Shown here one piece after another: positions 9,224-17,441 of a DNA stretch of 64,000 nucleotides. Under the pieces are notes generated by a model that saw nothing but the letters and a program-made list of their open reading frames with translations, made no database searches and was not told the origin of the DNA. The position numbers and the translations under genes are program-made. Numbering within the stretch: the stretch's first letter is position 1; every line of letters begins with the position of its first letter. The stretch comes from JAEXOD01 sp963667875. GTDB taxonomy: Bacteria > Bacteroidota > Ignavibacteria > Ignavibacteriales > Melioribacteraceae. The stretch covers positions 124,001 through 188,000 of the forward strand of contig CAXXGC010000009.1 of NCBI GenBank assembly GCA_963667875.2, read 5' to 3'.

Positions 9224-9913
9224 ATGAACCCAAATTTTAATAAATATTTTTATGGGTTATCAAAAAGGGCTTTTGATTTTATAATTTCAATAATATTGCT
9301 TGTGGTATTTTTGCCGGTAATATTATTTTTTGCCATTTTAATTTATTTGCAGTCAAAGGAATTTCCATTTTATCTGCAAGACAGGTGTTTAACGCTTGAA
9401 AAACCTCGTTTTAGAATTATTAAGTTAAAAACTTTGTATAGTAATAATATTAATAGTACAAATCGTAAAGTTTTTATTCAAGACGATTTAAGCCGTTATT
9501 TGATTCCTATTGGAGGATTTTTACGCCGCACCGGTTTAGATGAAGTTCCCCAGTTGTTAAATGTTCTAATAGGCGAGATGTCATTATTAGGTCCTCGTCC
9601 TTTTACAATACGCGATTTAACCATAATAAAAGAACAAAAACCCGAATTATATAACTTACGTAATACAATCAACAATAAACCGGGTATTTCGGGTTATTGG
9701 CAGATTTTTGGCAGTAGAGAAGAAGGAGTTGAAAATTTAATTAAAAACGACCTCTTTTATTCCAAAAATGCTTCTTTTGTTTTGGATGTTAAATTGTTTT
9801 TTCAAACAATTCCATTAGTTGTTTTTGCCCTGCATACCGATTCGGTTATGTTCAAAATAAAACAATCGCAATATAAAAAAACCTCAAATGTTATTATCAA
9901 TGATTTTGAATAA
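9224..9913 (+). CDS. Undecaprenyl-phosphate sugar phosphotransferase (bacterial sugar transferase)
   Basis: A 229-residue monotopic membrane enzyme of the WcaJ/PglC type. It moves a sugar-1-phosphate from a UDP-sugar onto undecaprenyl phosphate, the first step of exopolysaccharide or glycan assembly. One N-terminal membrane helix follows the family opening KRAFDFIISIILLVV. The catalytic region shows FRIIKLKTL, then GGFLRRTGLDEVPQLLNVL and GEMSLLGPRP, then the PGISGYWQ motif. The length matches the short form without the extra N-terminal helices of WbaP. No glycosyltransferases or polymerase lie nearby, so it is an orphan with respect to a polysaccharide cluster. The sugar cannot be told from sequence alone. 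Confidence 0.93.
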   Translation: MNPNFNKYFYGLSKRAFDFIISIILLVVFLPVILFFAILIYLQSKEFPFYLQDRCLTLEKPRFRIIKLKTLYSNNINSTNRKVFIQDDLSRYLIPIGGFLRRTGLDEVPQLLNVLIGEMSLLGPRPFTIRDLTIIKEQKPELYNLRNTINNKPGISGYWQIFGSREEGVENLIKNDLFYSKNASFVLDVKLFFQTIPLVVFALHTDSVMFKIKQSQYKKTSNVIINDFE

Positions 9914-10119
9914 TAACAAGTAATATCTTTTTAGCGGCATCATTCAAACAGTTTTTTATCTTTTCCCATTAAACAAATACTTTTGTAGATAACTTAATAA
10001 TTGATTATATTATAAAAACAAGCTAAAAAAGTGTTCTAACAATAATAAAAGACTTTATAAAGTTTAAGATTTTTCTTATTTTATAACAAAAATTATTCCA
10101 AATATTATTAAAATTAAAA

Positions 10120-10686
10120 ATGAATAAAAAATTTGAAGAAATAGATAAAGTTTTAGTTAATAAAGAAATAATGGAAGTAAAATTCACATGTGATTTAACT
10201 AAATGTAATGGTGCATGCTGCACACTTGAAAGCAGCTATGGAGCCCCTATAACCAGGGAGGAAGTGGATTTAATTGATAAAGATCTTGCCATAATAAAAG
10301 AGTACATACCTAAAAGAAGTATTGACATTATTGAAAAAGAAGGATTTTGGGATAGCGAAGATGATATGTTGATGACAAAAAGTGTAAATAAACAGGATTG
10401 TGTGTTTGTTTATTTTGAAGGAAGCGTTGCTAAATGTGGTATAGAAAAAGCATATTTTGATAAAAAAATAACTTTTAGAAAACCCATCTCGTGCCATTTA
10501 TTTCCTATTAGGATAAATAAATTTGGCGGAGATGTATTAAAGTTTGAAAGATATCATGAATGTGTACCGGCTTTAATAACCGGACTTGAAACTAATTTAA
10601 GCATTTATGAGTTTTGTAAAGATGCTTTAATTAGGCAATATGGTCATAAATGGTATAATCTTTTAGAAAAATCAGCGAGAGGTTAG
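10120..10686 (+). CDS. DUF3109 cysteine-rich family protein
   Basis: A 188-residue soluble protein of the DUF3109/YkgJ-like group, function unknown. The cysteine pattern is clear: CDLTKCNGACC near the start (about 28-38), then CVFVYF, AKCGIE, ISCHLFPIR, HECVPA and EFCKDA. Such conserved cysteines usually hold zinc or an iron-sulfur cluster. It opens an operon: the next gene, rpoN, starts two bases after its stop, and the chain continues to about 17.2 kb. The spacing suggests co-translation with rpoN but does not show a functional link. Confidence 0.82.
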   Translation: MNKKFEEIDKVLVNKEIMEVKFTCDLTKCNGACCTLESSYGAPITREEVDLIDKDLAIIKEYIPKRSIDIIEKEGFWDSEDDMLMTKSVNKQDCVFVYFEGSVAKCGIEKAYFDKKITFRKPISCHLFPIRINKFGGDVLKFERYHECVPALITGLETNLSIYEFCKDALIRQYGHKWYNLLEKSARG

Positions 10687-10688
10687 AA

Positions 10689-12149
10689 ATGTTATCTCTA
10701 AATCTTAAACTTGGATTATCACAAAAATTATCACCGCAGCAAATACAATATCAAAAATTGCTGCAGTTAAATACACTTTCGTTAGAACAAAGAATAAAAA
10801 CGGAATTAGAGCTTAATCCATTTTTGGAAGAAGTTTTATTAGAAGATATGGATATGTCTTTAGATGAAACAGAAGACAGAGATGACGCAACATTAGATGA
10901 TGTAGAAGATGATTTTGATAAAAGCAAAGACGAATTTGATATTGAAGATTATATGAATGACGCAAGTATTGATGAAGACCGTTATTCAAAAACAATAGAA
11001 GAAGAAAGATTACAGCCAATTGCCCCCAGCAGAATTAGTTTAAGTGAAAATTTGTTGGAACAATTCCGAATGCTTGACCTGACGGAAGAGGAATATTCAA
11101 TTGGTGAGGTAATTATTCAAAGTTTGGATATTACCGGTTATTTTAAATTGGATATGGCTAAACTTGTTGAAGATATTAACATGTTTGACGGAATTGAAGT
11201 AACAATTCAACAAGCGGAAGAAGTATTAAAAAAAATACAAACCTTGGAACCATTGGGTGTTGGAGCTAGAACTTTACAGGAGTGTTTGCTAATACAAATT
11301 AAAGGTTCATCTTTTGATCCTTATTATTCTTATTTAGCTGAAAAGATTCTTACAGATTATTACAATGACTTTTTTAATAAAAAATTTGATAATATTAAAA
11401 AAGGACTGGATTTAACTACCGAAACACTACGCTCAACTTTGGATTTGATACAAAAATTAAACCCAAAACCGGGTGAAGGAAACATACTTAACGAACATAC
11501 AAATCAGATTACACCCGATTTTATTGTTGAAAAGGTTGATAAAAATTATATTGTGTCGTTAAACGATAAATATGGCACGTCTGTTACATTAAGCCAAACA
11601 TATTTGGACTATATAAGCGGTAATAAAAGAAAAAGAAAAATATCGGAACGTGAAAAAGAGACTCATAAATTTTTACGTGAAAAATATGAATCGGCTAAAT
11701 GGTTTTTAGCTTCTATTGAACAAAGAAGACAAACTTTAATGAAAATTATGCGTGCTATTGTAGAAAAACAGTACGAGTTTTTTGAATTAGGGCCAAGATC
11801 GTTAAGACCAATGATTTATAAAGATATAGCTGAAGAAATTGAAATGGATATCTCAACTATCAGCAGAGTTGTAAACGGTAAATATGTGCAAAGTCCGCAA
11901 GGGATACACGAATTAAAGTTTTTCTTTAGCGAAGGTCTTTCAACCGATAGCGGTGATGAAATAAGCAACAGACACATCCGTGAACTGATAAAAGAAATTG
12001 TACTTGGCGAGTCTAAAGAAAATCCGCATAGCGATGATAAAATAGCCTCTTTATTGCAGGACAAAGGAATACATATTGCACGCCGAACAGTTGCAAAATA
12101 TAGAGAGCAATTAAAACTTCCCGTTGCCCGGTTAAGAAAAGAATTATGA
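10689..12149 (+). CDS. rpoN: RNA polymerase sigma-54 factor
   Basis: A 486-residue sigma-54, normal length. The N-terminal Region I is glutamine- and leucine-rich (LSQKLSPQQIQYQKLLQLNT) and interacts with enhancer-binding proteins. A strongly acidic Region II (about 50-95) and the core-binding domain (about 110-300) follow. The C-terminus carries the HTH (DISTISRVVNGKYVQSPQG) and a canonical RpoN box ARRTVAKYRE at 464-473, which reads the -24 element. It directs transcription that depends on AAA+ activators. It starts two bases after the DUF3109 gene, and its stop overlaps the next gene by four bases. Confidence 0.97.
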   Translation: MLSLNLKLGLSQKLSPQQIQYQKLLQLNTLSLEQRIKTELELNPFLEEVLLEDMDMSLDETEDRDDATLDDVEDDFDKSKDEFDIEDYMNDASIDEDRYSKTIEEERLQPIAPSRISLSENLLEQFRMLDLTEEEYSIGEVIIQSLDITGYFKLDMAKLVEDINMFDGIEVTIQQAEEVLKKIQTLEPLGVGARTLQECLLIQIKGSSFDPYYSYLAEKILTDYYNDFFNKKFDNIKKGLDLTTETLRSTLDLIQKLNPKPGEGNILNEHTNQITPDFIVEKVDKNYIVSLNDKYGTSVTLSQTYLDYISGNKRKRKISEREKETHKFLREKYESAKWFLASIEQRRQTLMKIMRAIVEKQYEFFELGPRSLRPMIYKDIAEEIEMDISTISRVVNGKYVQSPQGIHELKFFFSEGLSTDSGDEISNRHIRELIKEIVLGESKENPHSDDKIASLLQDKGIHIARRTVAKYREQLKLPVARLRKEL

Positions 12150-12772
12150 TGATTGTACTAAATATTCTGCTTATTGCGGGATTGTTTCTGGTTTTTGCTT
12201 TTTTTCACTCTTATTTGGCTTCAATTAAGTTTAAAGAAAAACTCGTTTTATCCATAGGGCCCAAAATAGCTTTTTACAGACTTTTTTATAATATAATTTC
12301 AATTATTGTGTTTTATGCAATTTATGTAATTATGCCAAAACCCGATGTAATAATTTACGACTTACAATTTCCGTTTGATATTATTATTTTACTATTTCAA
12401 TTTTCCGGTCTTTATGGTTTGGTTTATACAGGCTTTAAAATTAACGGTAAAGAGTTTTTAGGAATCAGTCAAATTATTAGATATGTAAATAATGATTATA
12501 ATGTTAAACAACTTGATGAAAAAGCAGAATTAAGGACGGATGGAATATTCAAATATTCAAGACACCCCATTTATTTTTTCTCGATAATATTTTTAGGATT
12601 CAGACCATACATGGACTTATTCGATTTTATATTGTTTATTTGTATTACGACATATTTTTTTATAGGTTCGTATTATGAAGAAAAAAAACTTGTTCAAATG
12701 TTTGGTGAAAAATATATAGAATACCAAAATAAAGTGCCGATGATTTTTCCGGTTAAAATTTTTAATAAATAA
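12146..12772 (+). CDS. Integral membrane methyltransferase-like protein (ICMT/PEMT/NnrU-like)
   Basis: A 208-residue protein with about five membrane helices. The C-terminal half has the pattern of isoprenylcysteine/phospholipid methyltransferases: a 'G(I/P)FKYSRHPIY' motif (about 131-141) followed by 'EEKKLVQMFGEKYIEYQNKVP' features, the part that binds S-adenosylmethionine in that superfamily. The substrate is unknown; NnrU-like membrane proteins share the fold. The ATG overlaps the rpoN stop (ATGA), so the two are translationally coupled, and the foldase gene follows 12 bases later. Confidence 0.72.
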   Translation: MMIVLNILLIAGLFLVFAFFHSYLASIKFKEKLVLSIGPKIAFYRLFYNIISIIVFYAIYVIMPKPDVIIYDLQFPFDIIILLFQFSGLYGLVYTGFKINGKEFLGISQIIRYVNNDYNVKQLDEKAELRTDGIFKYSRHPIYFFSIIFLGFRPYMDLFDFILFICITTYFFIGSYYEEKKLVQMFGEKYIEYQNKVPMIFPVKIFNK

Positions 12773-12784
12773 TGATGAAGTAGC

Positions 12785-14629
12785 ATGAAAAAAGTAAGTT
12801 ATGTGTTATGTTTGGTTGTATTATGTGTGAGTTGGGTTTATGCTCAGGAAAGCACCAATAATGTTTTAGCTAAAATTGGAAATAAAGATTTTACTGTTGA
12901 TGAATTTGTGGAAAGGTACGAACTAATTCCAAAAATGACACAAGGGAAACAGCAGGATGAAATGGCGTTTCGTAATAGAGAGTTTTATACAATAATTGCC
13001 GAAAAAATATGGGCGTTATATGGTCAGGAACTTGGTTACGATACAAGTGATGTAATGAAATATACTTATAAAACGTTAGAAAAAATGTATGTCCGCGATG
13101 CATTATTTAAAAGAGAAATAGAAAGTAAAGCAAAAGTAAATGAAAAAAGTATTCAGTTTGCCTATTCAAAAATAACCCGCAAATTACTTGTTAATTTTAT
13201 TTTTGCCAAAGACGAACAAGAAATAAATGGTTTATATAAAAGATTAACCGGCGGTGAACCGTTTGATTCTATTTTAGCAAAACGCCCTGATGCTAAATAC
13301 CAGCCTGCCCCAATTGAGGTTGGTTTTGGAATGATGAAAGAAGAAATTGAAGATGCTTTATTTAGTTTAAGCGTGGGCGGATATACGGCACCAATTAGTT
13401 ACAAAGATGAATGGTACATTTTTCGGTTAACCAGCGAAGCTAAGGTAAACTTTAAAGATTCGGAAGAATTCCAAAAAGAAGCGAATAACGCTAAAAAACT
13501 TGTGGAAGACAGGGCTTTAGATAAATCGTATCAGCAGTTTTACAATAAATTTTTCAGGGGTAAGCAGGTCAATGCCGATGGTTATTTATTTTGGAGTATA
13601 GCAGACAAAGTTATTGAAGTTTTACAGAGAACAAAAAAACAAAACAATATAAAAGACGGCGATAAAATTAATTTAGCCGCAGAAGATTTTACTAAAATTG
13701 AAAATGCACTTACTGCCGATACATTAAAAATGATTTTTGTTAAATTTGAAACTGAACCTATAACGGTATTTCAGTTTTTACGTGAATTCTTTTACGAAGG
13801 GTTTTACGGAATATCGGCAAATGCCGATACAATTAGACTTCAACTTCAAAAACGGGTGAAAAGATTTATTGAAAATGAAATGTTAGCACGGGAAGGATAT
13901 AAAGAAGGATTGCAAAATTTACCGGATGTTAAAAAAGATATTGATATGTGGCGTGAAAACTTTTTAGCCAAGATGGTAAAAAATAATTTTATTGAAGAAA
14001 CAAAACTTTCGGAAAATGAATTAAAAGATTATTACGAAAAAAACAAAGAGAACATTTCATCACCGTTAATGGTTAATATATTAGAGATATTAACTGATAA
14101 TTTGGATGATATTGAAAAAGTAATGAAAGAACTTGATAAGGGTGCAGATTTTAGGGACTTAGCTAAAAAATATACTAAAAGGGCATTGACAAAAGAAAAC
14201 GGCGGTGAGTTTGGATTTTTTGCCGCTAATATGTACGGCGAAATTGGTTCAATTGCCGCAAATATGAATATAGGTGAAATTTACGGGCCTTTAAAAATAA
14301 ATGAAGGATATTCTATTTTTAAGTTAATTGATAAAAAAGAAGTAAAAAATGAAGTTATTAAACCTTTTGAAGAAATAAAGGATTCGTTACGCGGTGTTGT
14401 ACGCACTGAAAAATTAAAAAATAAAATGGTTGAAAAAACAGTTGAACTTGCAAAAAAATATAATGTAAAAGTAAACGAAAATGTTTTGTTTAATCTAAAA
14501 TGCGAAAACCTAAACATGCTTGTATACCGCATGATGGGTTTTGGCGGAAGAATACTTGCCGTACCCGTAGATCCTATATTTGTGGATTGGGTTGAAACAT
14601 GGAAAAAAAATGAAGATTCTTTGCCATAA
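12785..14629 (+). CDS. Periplasmic parvulin-type peptidyl-prolyl isomerase (SurA/PpiC-like)
   Basis: A 614-residue exported protein with a signal peptide (KKVSYVLCLVVLCVSWVYAQ, cleavage near 20). Two parvulin-like segments are visible: about 135-220 (NFIFAKDEQEI to DEWYIFRL) and about 425-525 (ILEILTDNLDDI, then NGGEFGFF and GYSIFKLIDKK). They are flanked by helical chaperone regions. The second matches the PPIC family better. It probably helps fold or escort outer membrane proteins or T9SS substrates in the periplasm. It lies between the membrane methyltransferase-like gene and hslV in one operon. Which domain, if any, is catalytically active cannot be told. Confidence 0.85.
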   Translation: MKKVSYVLCLVVLCVSWVYAQESTNNVLAKIGNKDFTVDEFVERYELIPKMTQGKQQDEMAFRNREFYTIIAEKIWALYGQELGYDTSDVMKYTYKTLEKMYVRDALFKREIESKAKVNEKSIQFAYSKITRKLLVNFIFAKDEQEINGLYKRLTGGEPFDSILAKRPDAKYQPAPIEVGFGMMKEEIEDALFSLSVGGYTAPISYKDEWYIFRLTSEAKVNFKDSEEFQKEANNAKKLVEDRALDKSYQQFYNKFFRGKQVNADGYLFWSIADKVIEVLQRTKKQNNIKDGDKINLAAEDFTKIENALTADTLKMIFVKFETEPITVFQFLREFFYEGFYGISANADTIRLQLQKRVKRFIENEMLAREGYKEGLQNLPDVKKDIDMWRENFLAKMVKNNFIEETKLSENELKDYYEKNKENISSPLMVNILEILTDNLDDIEKVMKELDKGADFRDLAKKYTKRALTKENGGEFGFFAANMYGEIGSIAANMNIGEIYGPLKINEGYSIFKLIDKKEVKNEVIKPFEEIKDSLRGVVRTEKLKNKMVEKTVELAKKYNVKVNENVLFNLKCENLNMLVYRMMGFGGRILAVPVDPIFVDWVETWKKNEDSLP

Positions 14630-14644
14630 ACAGGAGATAAAGTT

Positions 14645-15193
14645 TTGCAGAAAAAAATAAGATCGACAACAATAATTGGAATTATACATAATGGCCAGGC
14701 AGCCATTGGAGGAGACGGACAGGTTACTTTAGGTAATACTGTTGTTAAACAAAACTCAATGAAAATAAGAAAACTTTACAATGGTAAAGTTTTATGCGGA
14801 TTTGCAGGAGCCGCCGCTGATGCTTTTACTTTGCTTGGAAGATTTGAAGAAAAATTAGAACAATATAGAGGCAACGTTAACAGAGCAGTAGTAGAATTAG
14901 CTACCGACTGGCGTACGGATAAATATTTGCGCAAGTTAGAAGCAATGCTTGCTATTATTTCCGAAGACAGCGCGTTTATAGTATCAGGTACCGGTGATGT
15001 AATTGAACCGGATGATAAAATAATAGCTATTGGTTCGGGCGGTATGTACGCTTTGGCCGCTGCTAAAATGCTTGTTAAATTCAGTAATTTAACCGCGCAG
15101 GAAATTGTAAAAGAAGCTTTAAAAACCGCTTCTGAAATATGTATTTATACAAATGACAGAATTGTTTCAGAAGTTATTGATAATAAGCAATAG
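14645..15193 (+). CDS. hslV: ATP-dependent protease peptidase subunit HslV
   Basis: A 182-residue proteasome-beta-like peptidase. The start is TTG (14645) with GGAGATAAAG upstream. The sequence IRSTTIIG aligns with the N-terminus of mature HslV, so Thr8 is the likely nucleophile after removal of seven residues. GGDGQVTLGNTVVK and GFAGAAADAFTLL are family signatures. It assembles as two hexameric rings capped by HslU and degrades damaged proteins in the cytoplasm. hslU starts eight bases after its stop. Confidence 0.97.
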   Translation: MQKKIRSTTIIGIIHNGQAAIGGDGQVTLGNTVVKQNSMKIRKLYNGKVLCGFAGAAADAFTLLGRFEEKLEQYRGNVNRAVVELATDWRTDKYLRKLEAMLAIISEDSAFIVSGTGDVIEPDDKIIAIGSGGMYALAAAKMLVKFSNLTAQEIVKEALKTASEICIYTNDRIVSEVIDNKQ

Positions 15194-15201
15194 GGATTTA
15201 A

Positions 15202-16572
15202 ATGAAAAAAATTAAAAATGATGTTATGCGAAATTTAACTCCAATTTCAATTGTAAACGAATTGGATAAATACATTATAGGTCAAACAGATGCTAAACGA
15301 TCGGTTGCAATTGCATTACGAAACAGATGGAGAAGGCAGCAGGTTGATGAAAGTATGCGCGATGAAATAATGCCTAACAATATTATTTTAATTGGACCAA
15401 CCGGAGTTGGAAAAACTGAAATTGCACGCCGGTTGGCAAAACTTTCCGGTGCGCCTTTTATTAAAGTTGAAGCATCCAAATTTACAGAAGTTGGTTATGT
15501 TGGACGCGATGTTGAATCGATGATACGTGATTTGGTTGAACTTGCCGTTAATATGATCCGTTCCGAAAGAGCTGTTGATGTTCAGCAAAAGGCTGAGCAA
15601 ATGGCAGAGGAAAAACTTCTTGATATTTTAATTCCTCCGGTTCGTAAGTCAAATTCGGAAGATGAAAACGGAAATACGGAAGCTGCCCAAAACGAAAAAA
15701 CACGCGAATGGATGCGTGAAAAATTAAAAAAAGGCGAAATGGATGACCGTGTTATTGAATTTGATACTGTGGGCCAATCGGTTGGTATGCAGGTGATGGG
15801 CCCATTTGGAATGGACGATATGGGAATTAACATACAAGAAATTGTTAGCAGTATGGTTCCTAAAAAGAAGAAAAAAAGAAAATCAACCATTAAAGAAGCT
15901 CGTCAAATATTAATTCAGGAAGAAGTTCAAAAACTGATTGATATGGAAAGTGTACAAAAAGAAGCTGTAACAAGAGTACAGGATTCGGGTATAGTATTTA
16001 TTGACGAAATAGACAAAATTACAAGTTCAAGCAAAGGACATGGTCCCGATGTTAGCCGCGAAGGTGTACAACGCGATTTATTGCCAATAGTTGAAGGTTC
16101 TTCGGTTAACACTAAATATGGAGTTGTAAAAACCGATCATGTATTGTTTATTGCATCGGGTGCTTTTCATATTGCAAAACCATCCGATTTAATTCCCGAA
16201 TTACAGGGACGTTTCCCTATTCGGGTTGAATTAAAAAGTTTGACAGAAGATGATTTTGTTAAAATATTAACTTTGCCGCAAAACGCATTGTTAAAACAAT
16301 ATACTGCGTTGTTAGCTACGGAAAATGTAAATATCAGATTTGAACATGACGCTATATTGGAAATTGCAAAAATTGCTGCAATTGTTAATGAACAAGTTGA
16401 AAATATTGGTGCACGCAGACTGCATACAATTTTAACAACCTTACTGGAGGATATTTTATTTGAAGTGCCCGATAAGATGCCTGAGGCGGAAATTGTAATA
16501 ACAGGTGATAAAGTTAGAGATAAACTTAATAAAATTGTTAAAGATAGAGATCTTAGTAAATATATATTATAA
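15202..16572 (+). CDS. hslU: ATP-dependent protease ATPase subunit HslU
   Basis: A 456-residue AAA+ unfoldase. Walker A GPTGVGKTE is at 65-73, the pore motif GYVGRD follows, the inserted I domain spans about 110-240 (charged, ending KKKKKRKSTIKEAR), and Walker B is IVFIDEIDKI. The sensor and C-terminal regions are complete, ending LSKYIL, the tail that docks into HslV. It unfolds substrates and feeds them to HslV. The operon position directly after hslV is the usual one. Confidence 0.97.
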   Translation: MKKIKNDVMRNLTPISIVNELDKYIIGQTDAKRSVAIALRNRWRRQQVDESMRDEIMPNNIILIGPTGVGKTEIARRLAKLSGAPFIKVEASKFTEVGYVGRDVESMIRDLVELAVNMIRSERAVDVQQKAEQMAEEKLLDILIPPVRKSNSEDENGNTEAAQNEKTREWMREKLKKGEMDDRVIEFDTVGQSVGMQVMGPFGMDDMGINIQEIVSSMVPKKKKKRKSTIKEARQILIQEEVQKLIDMESVQKEAVTRVQDSGIVFIDEIDKITSSSKGHGPDVSREGVQRDLLPIVEGSSVNTKYGVVKTDHVLFIASGAFHIAKPSDLIPELQGRFPIRVELKSLTEDDFVKILTLPQNALLKQYTALLATENVNIRFEHDAILEIAKIAAIVNEQVENIGARRLHTILTTLLEDILFEVPDKMPEAEIVITGDKVRDKLNKIVKDRDLSKYIL

Positions 16573-16582
16573 ATGGGATTTA

Positions 16583-17224
16583 ATGAGTTATAAAAAATAT
16601 ATAGTTTCCGGTTTGTTAATTTTATTATGTTCGTGTTCAACAAACCAATTGCTTAATATGACTGACGCAAAAGAAAACGTTAAAAGGTATTACGAAGACG
16701 GACAGTACATTGATGAGTTAAATAATATTGTTGATTTGGAAATTAAATATTTTGAAAATTACCAGATAAAACCAAACGATATAGTAGTGTTTGATGTTGA
16801 TGAAACCGCATTAAATAGTTATTCATATATTAAATCCATTGATTTTGGATATAAATTTGATTTGTGGAACAACTGGATGGACCAAGCAGAAGCAAAACAA
16901 ATTGAACCGGCTAAAAGGTTGTACGACTTTTTTTTACAAAAGGGTGTAAAAGTAATATTTTTAACCGGCAGGGTTTATTATTCCTGCGATGCAACATATA
17001 AAAACCTTATTGAACAGGGGTTTAATAAATTTGATACTTTAATTTGCAGAAACAAAGATGAAGTTAAAATGCATGCAAGCGAATATAAAACAAAACAAAG
17101 AAAACAATTAACCGAAAAAGGATATAATATAATTGCCTGTGTTGGTGATATGCCGGCTGATTTATTGGGCGGCTATACGGGAAAAAAGATTAAATTCCCC
17201 AATTATTTGTACAATTTTGATTGA
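16583..17224 (+). CDS. HAD-family acid phosphatase lipoprotein (e(P4)/class B-C type)
   Basis: A 213-residue lipoprotein with a HAD phosphatase domain. The N-terminus SYKKYIVSGLLILLCSCS is a lipoprotein signal with Cys in the lipobox. The catalytic motif VVFDVDETALNSY supplies the nucleophile Asp and acid/base Asp. VIFLTGR carries motif II, and GDMPADLLGG motif III. These enzymes remove phosphate from nucleotides or other small phosphomonoesters in the periplasm. I chose the ATG at 16583: the frame stays open back to 16505 inside hslU, but the signal peptide begins here and GGGA lies upstream. It is the last gene of the rpoN-hslVU operon. Confidence 0.87.
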   Translation: MSYKKYIVSGLLILLCSCSTNQLLNMTDAKENVKRYYEDGQYIDELNNIVDLEIKYFENYQIKPNDIVVFDVDETALNSYSYIKSIDFGYKFDLWNNWMDQAEAKQIEPAKRLYDFFLQKGVKVIFLTGRVYYSCDATYKNLIEQGFNKFDTLICRNKDEVKMHASEYKTKQRKQLTEKGYNIIACVGDMPADLLGGYTGKKIKFPNYLYNFD

Positions 17225-17252
17225 TTTTTAATACTAATAAAAGTATGTAACT

Positions 17253-17290
17253 AAACCCCGGAAATAATAAAATCCGGGGTTTGTTGTTTT
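17253..17290 (+). terminator. Rho-independent terminator closing the rpoN-hslVU operon
   Basis: Perfect 10-bp stem AAACCCCGGA (17253-17262) and TCCGGGGTTT (17273-17282) with a 10-base loop, then a T-rich tail (GTTGTTTT). It sits 30 bases after the acid phosphatase stop. Confidence 0.85.
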
Positions 17291-17367
17291 AAACAAAAAG
17301 TGGTAAATGTTAGCACAATAATTTGGGTGGTTATATATATTTAATGGGGGATTATTTTATAAGTTTA

Positions 17368-17396
17368 TTGACAAAGTATATACTATTTATTAATTT
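17368..17396 (+). promoter_or_regulatory. Candidate promoter of the first propeller gene
   Basis: TTGACA (17368-17373), 17 bases, then TAATTT (17391-17396), about 45 bases before the ATG at 17442. The -35 box is good and the -10 box weak in a very AT-rich setting, so chance cannot be excluded. Confidence 0.3.
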
Positions 17397-17441
17397 AAAA
17401 TAAGTATAAAACAAATTCTGTTTTTGCAAAAGGAGAAGAGA

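Noticed and set aside
14281..14706. 141-codon antisense frame across the foldase/hslV junction
   Set aside because: It lies opposite two well-identified genes and its composition mirrors theirs.
16505..16582. Upstream start for the acid phosphatase inside hslU
   Set aside because: It would place 26 residues before a clear lipoprotein signal peptide.
16167..16643. 158-codon antisense frame opposite the end of hslU
   Set aside because: Shadow of hslU; no motif or start signal.
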